DNA of 64,000 nt from Ectopseudomonas chengduensis (GTDB taxonomy: Bacteria; Pseudomonadota; Gammaproteobacteria; Pseudomonadales; Pseudomonadaceae). Every line of letters starts with the position of its first letter. The first letter of the stretch is position 1. Positions 32,796 through 41,345 of this stretch are shown here, one piece after another. The notes under the pieces were generated by a model, which saw nothing but the letters and a program-made list of their open reading frames with translations, did not search any database and had not been told where the DNA came from. Where the stretch lies: positions 141,379 to 205,378 of the forward strand of contig NZ_FMZQ01000012.1 of NCBI RefSeq assembly GCF_900102635.1, in the 5' to 3' direction. The position numbers and the translations under genes were made by a program.

Positions 32796-34189
32796 CACTC
32801 GCCGCCGCTTTCGTCGCTGCGCTTACGGCGATTGTTGTTGCTGCGGCGACGTTTGCGCGGCGCGTTGCCGGTGCTTTCGCCTTTGCTGGCGAGGTCGCGA
32901 ATCATCTGCCGACGCTCGCTGTCGTTGGCGTCCTGATAGTCCGTCCACCATTCGCCCAGGCCACCGGTGTCTTCCCCGGCCAGTTCGCGCAGCAGGAGAA
33001 AGTCATAGCCGGCGCGGAAGCGCGGATTTTCAAGCAACAGGTCGGCGCGTTTACCGCTGCGGCGCGGCAGGCGTTCCTGCATGTCCCAGATCTCGCGAAT
33101 CGGGATGGTGAAGCGCTTGGGTACTGCAATGCGCTGGCACTGCTCGGCGATCAGTTCATGGGCAGCTTCCTGCATCGCCGGAATCGGCGGCATGCCCTTG
33201 TTCTGCAGTTGCAGTACACGGGCCGGCAGCGCAGGCCAGAGCAGCGCCGCGAAGAGGAAGGCCGGCGTGACCGACTTGCCATCGTGAATGCGGTCGTCGG
33301 TGTTGATCAGCGCCTGGCGGATCAGCTTCTCGGTGTACTGCGGATTCTGCTTGAGCGCTGCACCACTGGCCGGGAACAGCTGGGCGAACAGGTCGTGTTC
33401 GAGCAGCAGGTCGAAGGTGTATTCGGCGTAACCGGAGAGGAACAGCTTGAGTACTTCGTCGAACAGACGCGCCGAGGGAATGTCGCGCAACATTGGTGCC
33501 AGGCGGCGAATTGGCGCGGCGCTGTGCTTTTCGATCTCGAAGTCGAGCTTGGCGGCGAAGCGCACCGCACGCAGCATGCGCACCGGGTCTTCCAGGTAAC
33601 GCTGTTCCGGGTCACCGATCAGGCGCACCAGATGGTTACGCACGTCATGCATGCCGCGGGCATAGTCGAGGATATGTTCCTGAGTCGGATCGTAGTACAG
33701 CGCATTGATGGTGAAGTCGCGGCGCTGGGCATCGTCTTCCAGTGTGCCGTAGACGTTGTCGCGCAGAATGCGGCCGCTCTCGTGGCGCGACGCCAGATTG
33801 CTGTTCTCTTCCTCATCACCCTGGGGGTGATTGGCGCGGAAGGTGGCCACTTCGATGATCTCGCGACCGAAGTGGACGTGTACCAGCTTGAAGCGGCGGC
33901 CGATCACCCGGGCGTTACGGAATTCCGCGCGGACCTGCTCGGGCGTGGCACTGGTCGCCACGTCGAAATCCTTGGGGTCGATATCCAGCAGCAGGTCACG
34001 TACACAGCCGCCGACCAGATAGGCCTGGTAGCCGGCCTTCTGCAGGCGCTCGACCACGCTGATGGCGTGACGGCTGATCTCGTTGCGCTTGAGCGGGTGT
34101 TGGCTACTGCTCAGCACTTCGGGAGTGCTGCGTGGACGTGGGGCACGGCGCAGAGGTGAATGGAAAGATTTGAACAGCTTTTTCAGCAT
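32795..34189 (-). CDS. pcnB: Poly(A) polymerase I
   Basis: Adds 3' poly(A) tails that promote RNA decay. The 464 residues hold the class II nucleotidyltransferase core: VGGCVRDLLLDIDPKDFDVATSA with the metal Asp pair near residues 66-68, and RDFTINALYYDP near 140. The helical tRNA-nucleotidyltransferase-like domain follows. A strongly basic C-terminal tail (RKRRRSNNNRRKRSDESG) matches the PcnB family. ATG 34189 (MLKKLFKSF) is preferred, and a GTG at 34198 would add three residues. No clear Shine-Dalgarno sequence for either. Confidence 0.94.
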   Translation of the reverse strand: MLKKLFKSFHSPLRRAPRPRSTPEVLSSSQHPLKRNEISRHAISVVERLQKAGYQAYLVGGCVRDLLLDIDPKDFDVATSATPEQVRAEFRNARVIGRRFKLVHVHFGREIIEVATFRANHPQGDEEENSNLASRHESGRILRDNVYGTLEDDAQRRDFTINALYYDPTQEHILDYARGMHDVRNHLVRLIGDPEQRYLEDPVRMLRAVRFAAKLDFEIEKHSAAPIRRLAPMLRDIPSARLFDEVLKLFLSGYAEYTFDLLLEHDLFAQLFPASGAALKQNPQYTEKLIRQALINTDDRIHDGKSVTPAFLFAALLWPALPARVLQLQNKGMPPIPAMQEAAHELIAEQCQRIAVPKRFTIPIREIWDMQERLPRRSGKRADLLLENPRFRAGYDFLLLRELAGEDTGGLGEWWTDYQDANDSERRQMIRDLASKGESTGNAPRKRRRSNNNRRKRSDESGGE

Positions 34190-34402
34190 GGGATGCACTG
34201 TTTGGAGTAGTGGTCGGCCTGCTGCGCATGCGCTTGAAAATCGAATTGCGTGAGCATCACGGCGTTAAGAGCAGTTTGCTTCGGCAAGGTTTTTCAACTG
34301 CATGCGAAACGATGACCGCATGATTGCTGCGGATTCTAGCATCGTGTCGGGAGAAGGTGTGTAGAAGGGCGGCAGGCGGGGATCCGAGGACCGGAAGCTA
34401 CT

Positions 34403-34763
34403 GGGGGAGCCGAAGCTCCCCCCCAAGTTGGTGCGTGCTATGTTTTTATTGTTATTGAGGGCCTGTTGTTTTTGTTGTTCGGCCCTTCCCGGCTTGCCGT
34501 GGCTTACCGGGTGCTCCCCAGAGAGGGGAGCCAATAGCAAACGGATTTCTTTGGACGCTGATGCTGCCTTAATCAACCAGTTCCGGCGCTGCCTCGAGGC
34601 AGTTTTATTGTTCTCAGTCTGGTCGCTGGGGCGAACCCCTCGCGGCAACTCCTCTCCAAAAGAATCAGTTAGCTGCGCCTCCGTACCTTGTTGTTTTTGT
34701 TGTTCTGGAGTCGTTACGTCTTGTTCTTATTGTGTAGGGCATTGCTTGTTATTGTTGTTGTGC
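34403..34763 (-). ncRNA. crcZ: CrcZ small RNA (Hfq/Crc-titrating)
   Basis: This gene-free stretch between cbrB and pcnB, read on the reverse strand, carries six clusters of CA motifs of the AAYAAYAA kind. They lie at about 34743-34762, 34719-34736, 34687-34708, 34602-34615, 34464-34481 and 34439-34459. They are the sites through which CrcZ sequesters Hfq and Crc to relieve carbon catabolite repression. The 5' end (GCACAACAACAATAACAAG) sits 12 bases after a sigma-54 promoter. The 3' end is set at a GGGGGAGC-TTCG-GCTCCCCC hairpin (34403-34422). No T run follows it, so the true end could lie up to about 50 bases further. Position and orientation match P. aeruginosa crcZ. Confidence 0.93.
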
Positions 34764-34772
34764 CAGAGATAA

Positions 34773-34788
34773 AGCAGATGCCGTGCCA
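34773..34788 (-). promoter_or_regulatory. Sigma-54 promoter of crcZ
   Basis: On the reverse strand TGGCACGGCATCTGCT gives the -24 (TGGCAC) and -12 (TGCT) elements with GG-N10-GC spacing. The predicted start is at about 34762, exactly where the CA-motif-rich RNA begins. Confidence 0.92.
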
Positions 34789-34850
34789 GTTTTTGCGATT
34801 CCTTTTAAATCAAGGGCTTGCGGCAATCTTGGGGGTTCGGTGGGGGAGAA

Positions 34851-34887
34851 AAAGGCCGGGTTTTCGTTACCGATAGACCCGGCCTTT
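34851..34887 (-). terminator. Terminator of cbrB
   Basis: AAAGGCCGGGT (34851-34861) pairs with ACCCGGCCTTT (34877-34887) and is followed on the reverse strand by TTTTTCTCC. It separates cbrB transcription from the crcZ promoter. Confidence 0.88.
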
Positions 34888-34912
34888 GTTACGAGATATT
34901 GAAACGGTAACA
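34887..34912 (-). promoter_or_regulatory. CbrB upstream activating site for crcZ
   Basis: TGTTAC (34887-34892), 14 bases, then GTAACA (34907-34912) is a perfect match to the described CbrB palindrome TGTTAC-N14-GTAACA. A further half site GTTAC lies at 34866-34870. The site is about 100 bases upstream of the sigma-54 promoter, the usual distance for an NtrC-type activator. It overlaps the edge of the cbrB terminator by one base. Confidence 0.9.
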
Positions 34913-34958
34913 ACCTGTGGAATCCCTGTGCGGGCAGGATGTCACCGCGGCCATGGCG

Positions 34959-36392
34959 TCAAGGGCCGCTGGTCACACCGGATTTGCGTCGCGGAATGCC
35001 CAGGCGCTGACGGCGTTCCCACAGACATTTGCGACTGATGCCCAACTTGCGTGCCAGCTCGGTCTCGGTCATGTGGTCCTGATGCTCGAGGACGAAGTGC
35101 TGGAAGTAGTCCTCCAGTGACAGATCCTCGGTAGGTTCGTGGCTGTTGCCACTGCTCTGTCCGCCTGCCGCCGGCAGACCGAAGTCCTCGTCATCCAGAT
35201 CGTCCAACTCGATGTCGATGCCCAGCAGGTCCGCGGAAATTTCCGTACCCTCGCAGAGAATCACCGCGCGCTCGATGGCGTTTTCCAGTTCGCGCACGTT
35301 ACCCGGCCAGGGGTAATGGCGTATCGCCTGCTCGGCATCATGAGCGAAGCGCAACGGCTCGCGGCCCATACGGGTGTACTGGCGCACGAGGAACGCCTGG
35401 GCGATCTCGGTCACGTCGCTGCCTCGCTCACGCAGCGCTGGCAGCTTGAGGGCGATGACGTGCAGGCGGTAATAGAGGTCTTCGCGAAACTGGCCGGTCT
35501 TGGCCAGCGTCTTCAGGTCGCGGTGCGTAGCAGCGATCAGACGTACGTCGACCTTCTGCGACTGCACCGAGCCGACCCGGCGAATTTCGCCTTCCTGCAG
35601 CACGCGCAGCAGACGGGCTTGGGCTTCCAGCGGCAGCTCGCCAATTTCGTCGAGGAACAGCGTGCCACCGTCGGCCGCTTCCACCAGGCCGGCACGCCCG
35701 GCGCTGGCGCCGGTGAAGGCGCCTTTTTCGTGGCCGAACAGTTCGGACTCGATCAGGGTTTCCGGAATGGCGGCGCAGTTCACCGAAATCAGCGGTGCCT
35801 TGGCGCGCTTGGAGAGGTTGTGCAGGGCTCGCGCAACCAGCTCCTTGCCCGTACCGGACTCACCCTGCACCAGCACATTGGAGTCGGTGGGGGCGACCTT
35901 GCGAATCTTGCTATAGAGCTCCTGCATGGCCGCGCAGGAACCGATGATGCCGATCTCGCCGTTGGCGTTGTCGACGATTTTCTCGGTATTGCCACTGCGC
36001 GTGTTGCTGTTGGCAGCTGGCGCGGGTGCGCTCTTGGCGTCCTGGCGGTCACGCAGGATGCGGGCAACCGCCTGCAGCATTTCGTCGTGATCGAAGGGCT
36101 TGGCGATGTAATCGACTGCGCCCATCTTCATCGAGTCCACCGCCGAGCGCAGGCTGGCGTAGCTGGTCATGATCAGCACCGGGGTGCCTTCGGCCAGTTT
36201 GATCAGTTCGGTGCCAGGCGCCCCGGGCAGGCGCAGGTCGCTGACGATCAGGTCGAAGGTGGGAATGCTGTAGCGTTCCTGGGCTTCCTGTACCGAGCCA
36301 GCTTCGCTGACCTGGTACTGATTGCGTTCGAGCAGGCGGCGCAAGGCAGAGCGGATAATGGTTTCGTCTTCGACGATAAGAATATGTGGCAT
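34959..36392 (-). CDS. cbrB: Sigma-54-dependent response regulator CbrB
   Basis: NtrC-family activator that responds to CbrA and switches on crcZ and amino-acid use genes. The 477 residues comprise a receiver domain with phospho-acceptor Asp52 (IVSDLRLPG) and Lys in YIAKPFDHDE. The AAA+ domain follows with Walker A GESGTGKE near 170 and the sigma-54-contacting GAFTGA near 232. Walker B GTLFLDEIGE lies near 250. A Fis-type helix-turn-helix is at the C-terminus (TETELARKLGISRKCLWERRQRLG). ATG 36392 is chosen over a TTG one codon upstream. Confidence 0.97.
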   Translation of the reverse strand: MPHILIVEDETIIRSALRRLLERNQYQVSEAGSVQEAQERYSIPTFDLIVSDLRLPGAPGTELIKLAEGTPVLIMTSYASLRSAVDSMKMGAVDYIAKPFDHDEMLQAVARILRDRQDAKSAPAPAANSNTRSGNTEKIVDNANGEIGIIGSCAAMQELYSKIRKVAPTDSNVLVQGESGTGKELVARALHNLSKRAKAPLISVNCAAIPETLIESELFGHEKGAFTGASAGRAGLVEAADGGTLFLDEIGELPLEAQARLLRVLQEGEIRRVGSVQSQKVDVRLIAATHRDLKTLAKTGQFREDLYYRLHVIALKLPALRERGSDVTEIAQAFLVRQYTRMGREPLRFAHDAEQAIRHYPWPGNVRELENAIERAVILCEGTEISADLLGIDIELDDLDDEDFGLPAAGGQSSGNSHEPTEDLSLEDYFQHFVLEHQDHMTETELARKLGISRKCLWERRQRLGIPRRKSGVTSGP

Positions 36393-36447
36393 CAATTCGG
36401 TCTCTCGACGGTCACGGAGGTGCCGTTGGCAGCCTCTCTCTCGCTGT

Positions 36448-39402
36448 TTACATCGCTACGGACGTCGCCTCGACATGCCTTGGCAGGGTGACCCGAATTC
36501 GAGTGCCCAATTGGCGCTCGGGGTCAGCCGGGCTGTCGATTGTTATCTGTCCATAATGCTCTTCCACGATCGAATAGACCAGCGCGAGGCCCAGGCCGGT
36601 CCCCTCGCCGGGGTCCTTGGTGGTGAAGAAGGGTTCGAACAGGCGGTCGATGATCGCCTTGGGAATACCGCTGCCTTCGTCCTCGACGATCAGGTCGACG
36701 GTATGTTCGCTGGCTTCGCTGCGCACACGGATGGCGCCGCCCGGTGGCGAGGCGTCACGCGCGTTGGATAGCAGGTTGATCAGTACCTGGGCCAGACGCT
36801 GCGGATCGCCACAGGCCCAGTGCTGCGGATCGCACAGGTTGTAGAACTGGATGTCGAAGTTGCGTTTGTTCAGCGACAGCAGGCCGATGGCGTCCTGTGC
36901 CACGTCGGCCAGGCAAACAGGCTCGTCACTGCGCTGGTGACTGCCGGAATGGGCGAAGCTCATCAGCGACTGGACGATGCGCGAGACGCGCTTGGTCTGT
37001 TCGAGTATCTGCCCACTGATTTCGGTCAGCTCGGCATCGGCCTCACGTTCTTCGCGAAGGTTCTGCGCCAGGCAGGCGATGCCGGTGATCGGGTTGCCGA
37101 TCTCATGGGCCACGCCAGCGGCCAGGCGGCCGATGCTGGCCAGGCGTTCGGAGTGCACCAGCTTGTCTTCGAGCATCTGCGTTTCGGTCTGGTCTTCGAC
37201 CAGCAGCACCAGGCCGCTGTTACCGGGCGCCAGTGGCTCGTTGATGGCTGCCTTGTGCAGGTTGAGCCAGCGGATCTGGCCGTCGAGCGCCAGGTGCTGT
37301 TTATGCAGGTGCTGATCCGGGCGTTCGATGAAGTCCTGCAGCAGGCTCTGCCAGGGTTCGCTCAGGGTGCTCAGGCGCGAGCCGACGATGCGCTGCGCGG
37401 GGATGTCGGTGAGCTCTTCCATGGCCCGGTTCCACATCAGGATCTCCTGATCCTTGGCCAGCGAGCACACGCCCATTGGCAGCTCCTGCAGGGTCTGGCG
37501 GTGGTAGCGGCGCAGGGCATCGAGCTCGGCGGCGAGGCCGGTGAGGCGCGACTGGTAGTCTTCCAGGCGGCTTTCGATGAAGTGGATGTCTTCGGTGACA
37601 TAACCCTCGCTGCCGGACTTGTAGGGCAGGAAGGTTTCCACGATGTCCTGCGCCACGCTCGGCCCCATCAGGCCGGACAGGTTGGCCTCGATGCGGTCAC
37701 GCAGGCGGCGCAGGGCGTAGGGACGGCTCTCGTCGAAGGGCAGATGCAGATCGCGCAGAGCCTGTTCGACTTCGCGTTGTGCCGTCTTGGCGCCAAGCGG
37801 CTTGGCCAGTTGCGCGGCAAAGTCCTGCGGCGATACCGCCACCAGCTCGCGTCGTTGCGGGCGGCGCACATTGTCCACCGCGCAGGCTTCGGCGGCGCTC
37901 TTTTCCTCGGGGCTGGCCTCGGTGAACAGCGACACCAGGGTGAACACCAGTACGTTGGCGGCGAGCGAGGCAATGGCTGCGAGGTGCCAGCTGGCGTCGT
38001 CGAGTACATAGATGACGTTGAACAGCGGCAGGTAGAAGCCTTCCAGGTTGCCCAGCAGCGGCAGCAGCATGGTCAGTGCCCAGACACTGATGCCGGCCAG
38101 CAAGCCGGCGATAAAGCCGCGGCGATTGGCCGTTTGCCAATACAGCACCGAGAGCACACCGGGCAGGAACTGCAGGGTGGCGACGAAGGCGACGATACCG
38201 AGGTTGGCCAGGTCCTGCTGGGCGCCGAGCAGCAGGTAGAAGCCGTAGCCGGCCATGATGATGCAGGCGATCAGCGTGCGGCGGGTCCACTTCAGCCAGC
38301 GGTAGATGTTGCCCTCGGCCGGTGGCTGGTAGAGCGGCAGCACCAGGTGGTTCAGCGCCATGCCCGACAGCGCCAGGGTGGAAACGATGATCAGCCCGCT
38401 GGAGGCGGAGAGGCCGCCGACATAGGCCAGCAGCGCCAGCGCCTCGCTGTTCACGGCGATGCCCAGGCCCAGGGTGAAGTATTCCGGGTTGGTGGTGGCG
38501 CCAAGCTTGAGACCGGCCCAGAGGATCAGTGGTACAGCCAGGCTCATCAGCAGCAAGAACAGCGGCAGGCCCCAGCTGGCGCTGACCATGGCGCGTGGAT
38601 TGAGATTCTCGGTGAAGGTCATGTGGTACATGTGCGGCATGACGATGGCCGAGGCGAAGAACACCAGCAGCAGGGTGCGCCACGGGCCTTCCTGCAGCGG
38701 CGTGTGCAGCGTGGCCAGCGCCGCCTGGTTCTGCACCAGCCACAATTCCAGCTCACGCGGGCCTCCGAACACCTGATACAGCGCGTACCAGCCGATGACG
38801 CCGAGGGCGACCAGCTTGACCAGCGATTCGAAGGCGATGGCGAACACCAGGCCTTCGTGCTTCTCGCGCGTAGCGATATGGCGCGCACCGAACAGGATGG
38901 TGAAGAGGATGATCAGGCCGCAGTAGCTCAGCGCCACTTTTTCCTGCAGCGGCTCGCGGCTGAGGATGCCGATGGAGTCGGCCACCGCCTGGATCTGCAG
39001 GGCCAGCAGCGGCAGCACGCCGATGAGCATGAACAGCGTGGTCAGTGCGCCGGCCCAGGTGCTGCGAAAGCGAAAGGCGAACAGGTCGGCCAACGATGAC
39101 AGCTGGTAGGTACGGGTGATGCGCAGGATCGGGTAGAGCAGCACCGGTGCCAGCAGGAAGGCACCGGAAACGCCGAGGTAACTGGCAAGGAAACCGTAGC
39201 CGTACTGATAGGCCAGGCCCACCGTGCCGTAGAAGGCCCAGGCGCTGGCATAGACGCCCAGCGACAGGGTGTAGGTCAGCGGGTGGCGGATGATCCAGCG
39301 GGGGATAAGGCCGTGTTCACTGACCCAGGCGACGCCGAACAGCACCAGCAGATAGCCGGCGCTGATCAGGATCAGTTCGCTCAGGCTAAAGCTCGTCAGC
39401 AT
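36448..39402 (-). CDS. cbrA: Sensor histidine kinase CbrA with transporter-like sensor domain
   Basis: Hybrid-looking sensor that partners CbrB in carbon/nitrogen balance control. The 984 residues start with a sodium:solute symporter-like domain of about 13 membrane helices (1-500). A linker and PAS domain follow (about 610-740). The kinase part has His766 in GVAHEIGNPITG and ATP-binding boxes QVLINLLSNARDA, VEDEGSGIP and GTGLGLALVYSIV. No receiver domain is attached. The ATG lies inside the last codons of the small gene cbrX, so translation is coupled. histidine transport by this domain is reported in related species but is not deducible here. Confidence 0.96.
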   Translation of the reverse strand: MLTSFSLSELILISAGYLLVLFGVAWVSEHGLIPRWIIRHPLTYTLSLGVYASAWAFYGTVGLAYQYGYGFLASYLGVSGAFLLAPVLLYPILRITRTYQLSSLADLFAFRFRSTWAGALTTLFMLIGVLPLLALQIQAVADSIGILSREPLQEKVALSYCGLIILFTILFGARHIATREKHEGLVFAIAFESLVKLVALGVIGWYALYQVFGGPRELELWLVQNQAALATLHTPLQEGPWRTLLLVFFASAIVMPHMYHMTFTENLNPRAMVSASWGLPLFLLLMSLAVPLILWAGLKLGATTNPEYFTLGLGIAVNSEALALLAYVGGLSASSGLIIVSTLALSGMALNHLVLPLYQPPAEGNIYRWLKWTRRTLIACIIMAGYGFYLLLGAQQDLANLGIVAFVATLQFLPGVLSVLYWQTANRRGFIAGLLAGISVWALTMLLPLLGNLEGFYLPLFNVIYVLDDASWHLAAIASLAANVLVFTLVSLFTEASPEEKSAAEACAVDNVRRPQRRELVAVSPQDFAAQLAKPLGAKTAQREVEQALRDLHLPFDESRPYALRRLRDRIEANLSGLMGPSVAQDIVETFLPYKSGSEGYVTEDIHFIESRLEDYQSRLTGLAAELDALRRYHRQTLQELPMGVCSLAKDQEILMWNRAMEELTDIPAQRIVGSRLSTLSEPWQSLLQDFIERPDQHLHKQHLALDGQIRWLNLHKAAINEPLAPGNSGLVLLVEDQTETQMLEDKLVHSERLASIGRLAAGVAHEIGNPITGIACLAQNLREEREADAELTEISGQILEQTKRVSRIVQSLMSFAHSGSHQRSDEPVCLADVAQDAIGLLSLNKRNFDIQFYNLCDPQHWACGDPQRLAQVLINLLSNARDASPPGGAIRVRSEASEHTVDLIVEDEGSGIPKAIIDRLFEPFFTTKDPGEGTGLGLALVYSIVEEHYGQITIDSPADPERQLGTRIRVTLPRHVEATSVAM

Positions 39403-39562
39403 CGCGTTGGCTCTGAAGAATGAAGGTGACGACGATCAGGATCAGCCACAGCAGATAAGGCCGATACCAGGCGCCATTGGGGTCGATCCACCAGTCCATG
39501 ATGGCCGGTGAGAACAGGTAGATCCCCACTACCAGGATCAGAACCAGTCGGTAGATATACAT
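39386..39562 (-). CDS. cbrX: Small membrane protein overlapping cbrA (CbrX-type)
   Basis: A 58-residue protein with two hydrophobic segments (IYRLVLILVVGIYLFSPAIM and YRPYLLWLILIVVTFIL) around a polar turn (DWWIDPNGAWYRP). Its last codons overlap the cbrA start by 17 bases. A small gene of this kind, called cbrX, has been described upstream of cbrA in pseudomonads and reported to couple with cbrA translation. I rely on memory for that name. ATG 39562 begins MYIYRLVL, and longer upstream versions are not supported. Confidence 0.8.
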   Translation of the reverse strand: MYIYRLVLILVVGIYLFSPAIMDWWIDPNGAWYRPYLLWLILIVVTFILQSQRDADEL

Positions 39563-39644
39563 GTGACATCTCGTCGAAAGATGCCGCGATGGTAAAGGAT
39601 GCCGCGCATCGCAAGCCACAAACTTGAAGCCAGCTTGTCTGGCG

Positions 39645-39704
39645 CGTAGCCCGGATGAAATCCAGGGGGCCTGCACATCGTTCCCGGATTGCATCCGGGC
39701 TACG
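39645..39704. repeat. REP-like inverted repeat
   Basis: CGTAGCCCGGATG (39645-39657) and CATCCGGGCTACG (39692-39704) are perfect inverted copies around a 34-base centre that also contains ATCCAGGG and TTCCCGGAT. Extragenic palindromes with this GTAGCCCGGAT core are frequent in this group of pseudomonads. It sits between gluQ and cbrX, two bases from the gluQ stop, so it may protect or terminate the gluQ mRNA. Confidence 0.75.
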
Positions 39705-39705
39705 G

Positions 39706-40590
39706 CTACTTCAATTGCGCTTCGGCCAGGGTGCGGCTGCGTGGAATGCGCGTGGCGTCCCAGTGGGTGATGCCCCAGGCCAGAAGCTCGGCAGGTGCCG
39801 CGCCTTGCAGGTCGGTGGGTGGCTGCTGGCCCAGCGCCCGCAGGGCACGCAGCAGCAGAGGCCCGGCCTGGTCGGCGGGCAGCGGTGGCGAGCGGTAGCT
39901 CTTGCCCAGCTTGTGGCCATCGGGCTGGATGATCAGCGGCACGTGCAGATAACGCGGTTGTGACAGCCCGAGCAGCTCCTGCAGGTACAACTGGCGCGGC
40001 GTGGAGTCGAGCAGGTCGGCGCCACGCACCACGTCGGTCACGCCCTGCCAGGCATCGTCCAGCACTACGGCGAGCTGATAGGCAAACAGGCCGTCACGGC
40101 GGCGAATCACGAAGTCGCCGACTTCTCGGCCCAGGTGCTGACGAAATTCGCCCTGCACGCGGTCGATGAAGTGGTAGTCCAGCTCCGGTACGCGCAGGCG
40201 GATGGCGGCGTCGTGATCAGGATGGCAGGCGTTACGGCAGAGCCCCGGATAGATGCCGGCGTAGCCTTCCAGTTGCTTGCGCGAACAGGTGCACGCATAG
40301 GCCAGGCCCTGACTGAACAGGCGGGCGATCACTGCTGTGTATTCGGCATGCCGCTCGCTCTGGCGCACCAGTTCGCCGTCCCACTCGAAACCGTAGGTCT
40401 CCAGCGTGCGCAGGATCGCGTCCTGTGCGCCAGGTATTTCCCGTGGCGGGTCGAGGTCCTCCATGCGCAGCAGCCAGCGACCGCCGACGGCGCGGGCATC
40501 GAGGTAGGAGGCGAGGGCGGCGACCAGCGAACCGAAGTGCAGATAGCCGCTGGGCGTGGGGGCGAAGCGCCCGATATAGGCAGTGTTCAT
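39706..40590 (-). CDS. gluQ: Glutamyl-Q tRNA(Asp) synthetase
   Basis: Attaches glutamate to queuosine in tRNA-Asp. The 294 residues resemble the catalytic half of glutamyl-tRNA synthetase without an anticodon-binding domain. The HIGH-like motif is PTPSGYLHFGSL, a Cys-rich zinc site lies at CTCSRKQL and CRNAC near 100-120, and the KMSKS-like segment is HKLGKSYR near 235. It is the usual partner of dksA, 50 bases downstream of dksA with a hairpin between. Confidence 0.95.
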   Translation of the reverse strand: MNTAYIGRFAPTPSGYLHFGSLVAALASYLDARAVGGRWLLRMEDLDPPREIPGAQDAILRTLETYGFEWDGELVRQSERHAEYTAVIARLFSQGLAYACTCSRKQLEGYAGIYPGLCRNACHPDHDAAIRLRVPELDYHFIDRVQGEFRQHLGREVGDFVIRRRDGLFAYQLAVVLDDAWQGVTDVVRGADLLDSTPRQLYLQELLGLSQPRYLHVPLIIQPDGHKLGKSYRSPPLPADQAGPLLLRALRALGQQPPTDLQGAAPAELLAWGITHWDATRIPRSRTLAEAQLK

Positions 40591-40613
40591 GGGGCCAAGG
40601 CCAGAAACAGAGC

Positions 40614-40631
40614 GGGGCGCCTAAGCGCCCC
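40614..40631 (-). terminator. Hairpin after dksA
   Basis: GGGGCGC / GCGCCCC with a 4-base loop, about 10 bases past the dksA stop in the reverse direction. The tail is only partly T-rich (GCTCTGTTTCTGG). It probably attenuates read-through into gluQ. Confidence 0.65.
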
Positions 40632-40640
40632 GTCGTCAGA

Positions 40641-41087
40641 TCAGGAACCGATCTGCTTTTCCTTGATTTCCGCCAGCGTCTTGCAGTCGATGCAAAGAGT
40701 CGCGGTCGGGCGGGCTTCGAGGCGGCGGATGCCGATTTCGACGCCGCAGGAGTCGCACCAACCGTAATCGTTGTCTTCGATCAGTTGCAGCGTCTCGTCG
40801 ATCTTCTTGATCAGCTTGCGCTCGCGGTCACGGGCGCGCAGTTCCAGGCTGAACTCTTCTTCCTGGCTGGCGCGGTCGGCCGGGTCCGGGAAGTTGGCCG
40901 CTTCGTCCTGCATGTGGTGCACGGTACGGTCGACTTCCTGCATCAGCTCCAGCTTCCACTTATTGAGGATGCTGGTGAAGTGAGCGCGCATCGGCTCGCT
41001 CATGTATTCCTCGCCCTTCTTCTCTTGATAAGGCTCGAAACCACGAATCAGCTGGCTGGTGCTTTTGGCTTTTTCTTTTGTGGGCAT
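40641..41087 (-). CDS. dksA: RNA polymerase-binding transcription factor DksA
   Basis: Works with ppGpp in the RNA polymerase secondary channel to repress rRNA promoters and activate amino-acid genes. The 148 residues contain the coiled coil with the tip motif DxxDxA (NFPDPADRASQ). A C4 zinc finger (CDSCG and CIDC near residues 111-135) and a C-terminal helix complete it. Length and N-terminus match P. aeruginosa DksA. Followed on the reverse strand by gluQ. Confidence 0.97.
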   Translation of the reverse strand: MPTKEKAKSTSQLIRGFEPYQEKKGEEYMSEPMRAHFTSILNKWKLELMQEVDRTVHHMQDEAANFPDPADRASQEEEFSLELRARDRERKLIKKIDETLQLIEDNDYGWCDSCGVEIGIRRLEARPTATLCIDCKTLAEIKEKQIGS

Positions 41088-41285
41088 GGATGACGCCTCT
41101 CACTCTTTCTAATCCATCGCGCAGGTTATTCCATTGCCAGGCGTTTGTCCGGCCCTGCGACTGCAAGCCGGCGAACTTACCAGATCGAATCGGGGCGCGC
41201 TACTCCCGGTTGTCTCTGCCTTGTCCCGGGTGTGAACGAAATCTGCATGTGACTGGCCAGTAAGCGTAGCGGCGCTTTGGTGACC

Positions 41286-41316
41286 TTGCCGCGGGCTCAA
41301 GCTGCCCTGCTAGAAT
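41286..41316 (+). promoter_or_regulatory. Probable promoter of the aminotransferase-sfsA unit
   Basis: An extended -10 box TGC-TAGAAT (41308-41316) lies 30 bases before the start codon, with a TTGCCG at 41286-41291 as a distant -35 (19-base spacer). The rest of 41088-41285 should hold the dksA promoter in the other direction. Confidence 0.45.
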
Positions 41317-41345
41317 CCGCGCCTCGCAACCCTGAAGACAGACCC

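Noticed and set aside
34265..34772. Short frames on both strands in the crcZ region as protein genes
   Set aside because: They are low-complexity (Leu/Cys-rich or Asn/Lys-rich) because of the repeated CA motifs. The RNA gene explains the sequence.
36820..39099. A 759-codon forward frame opposite cbrA
   Set aside because: Gln/His/Gly-rich translation typical of an antisense shadow. cbrA is certain.
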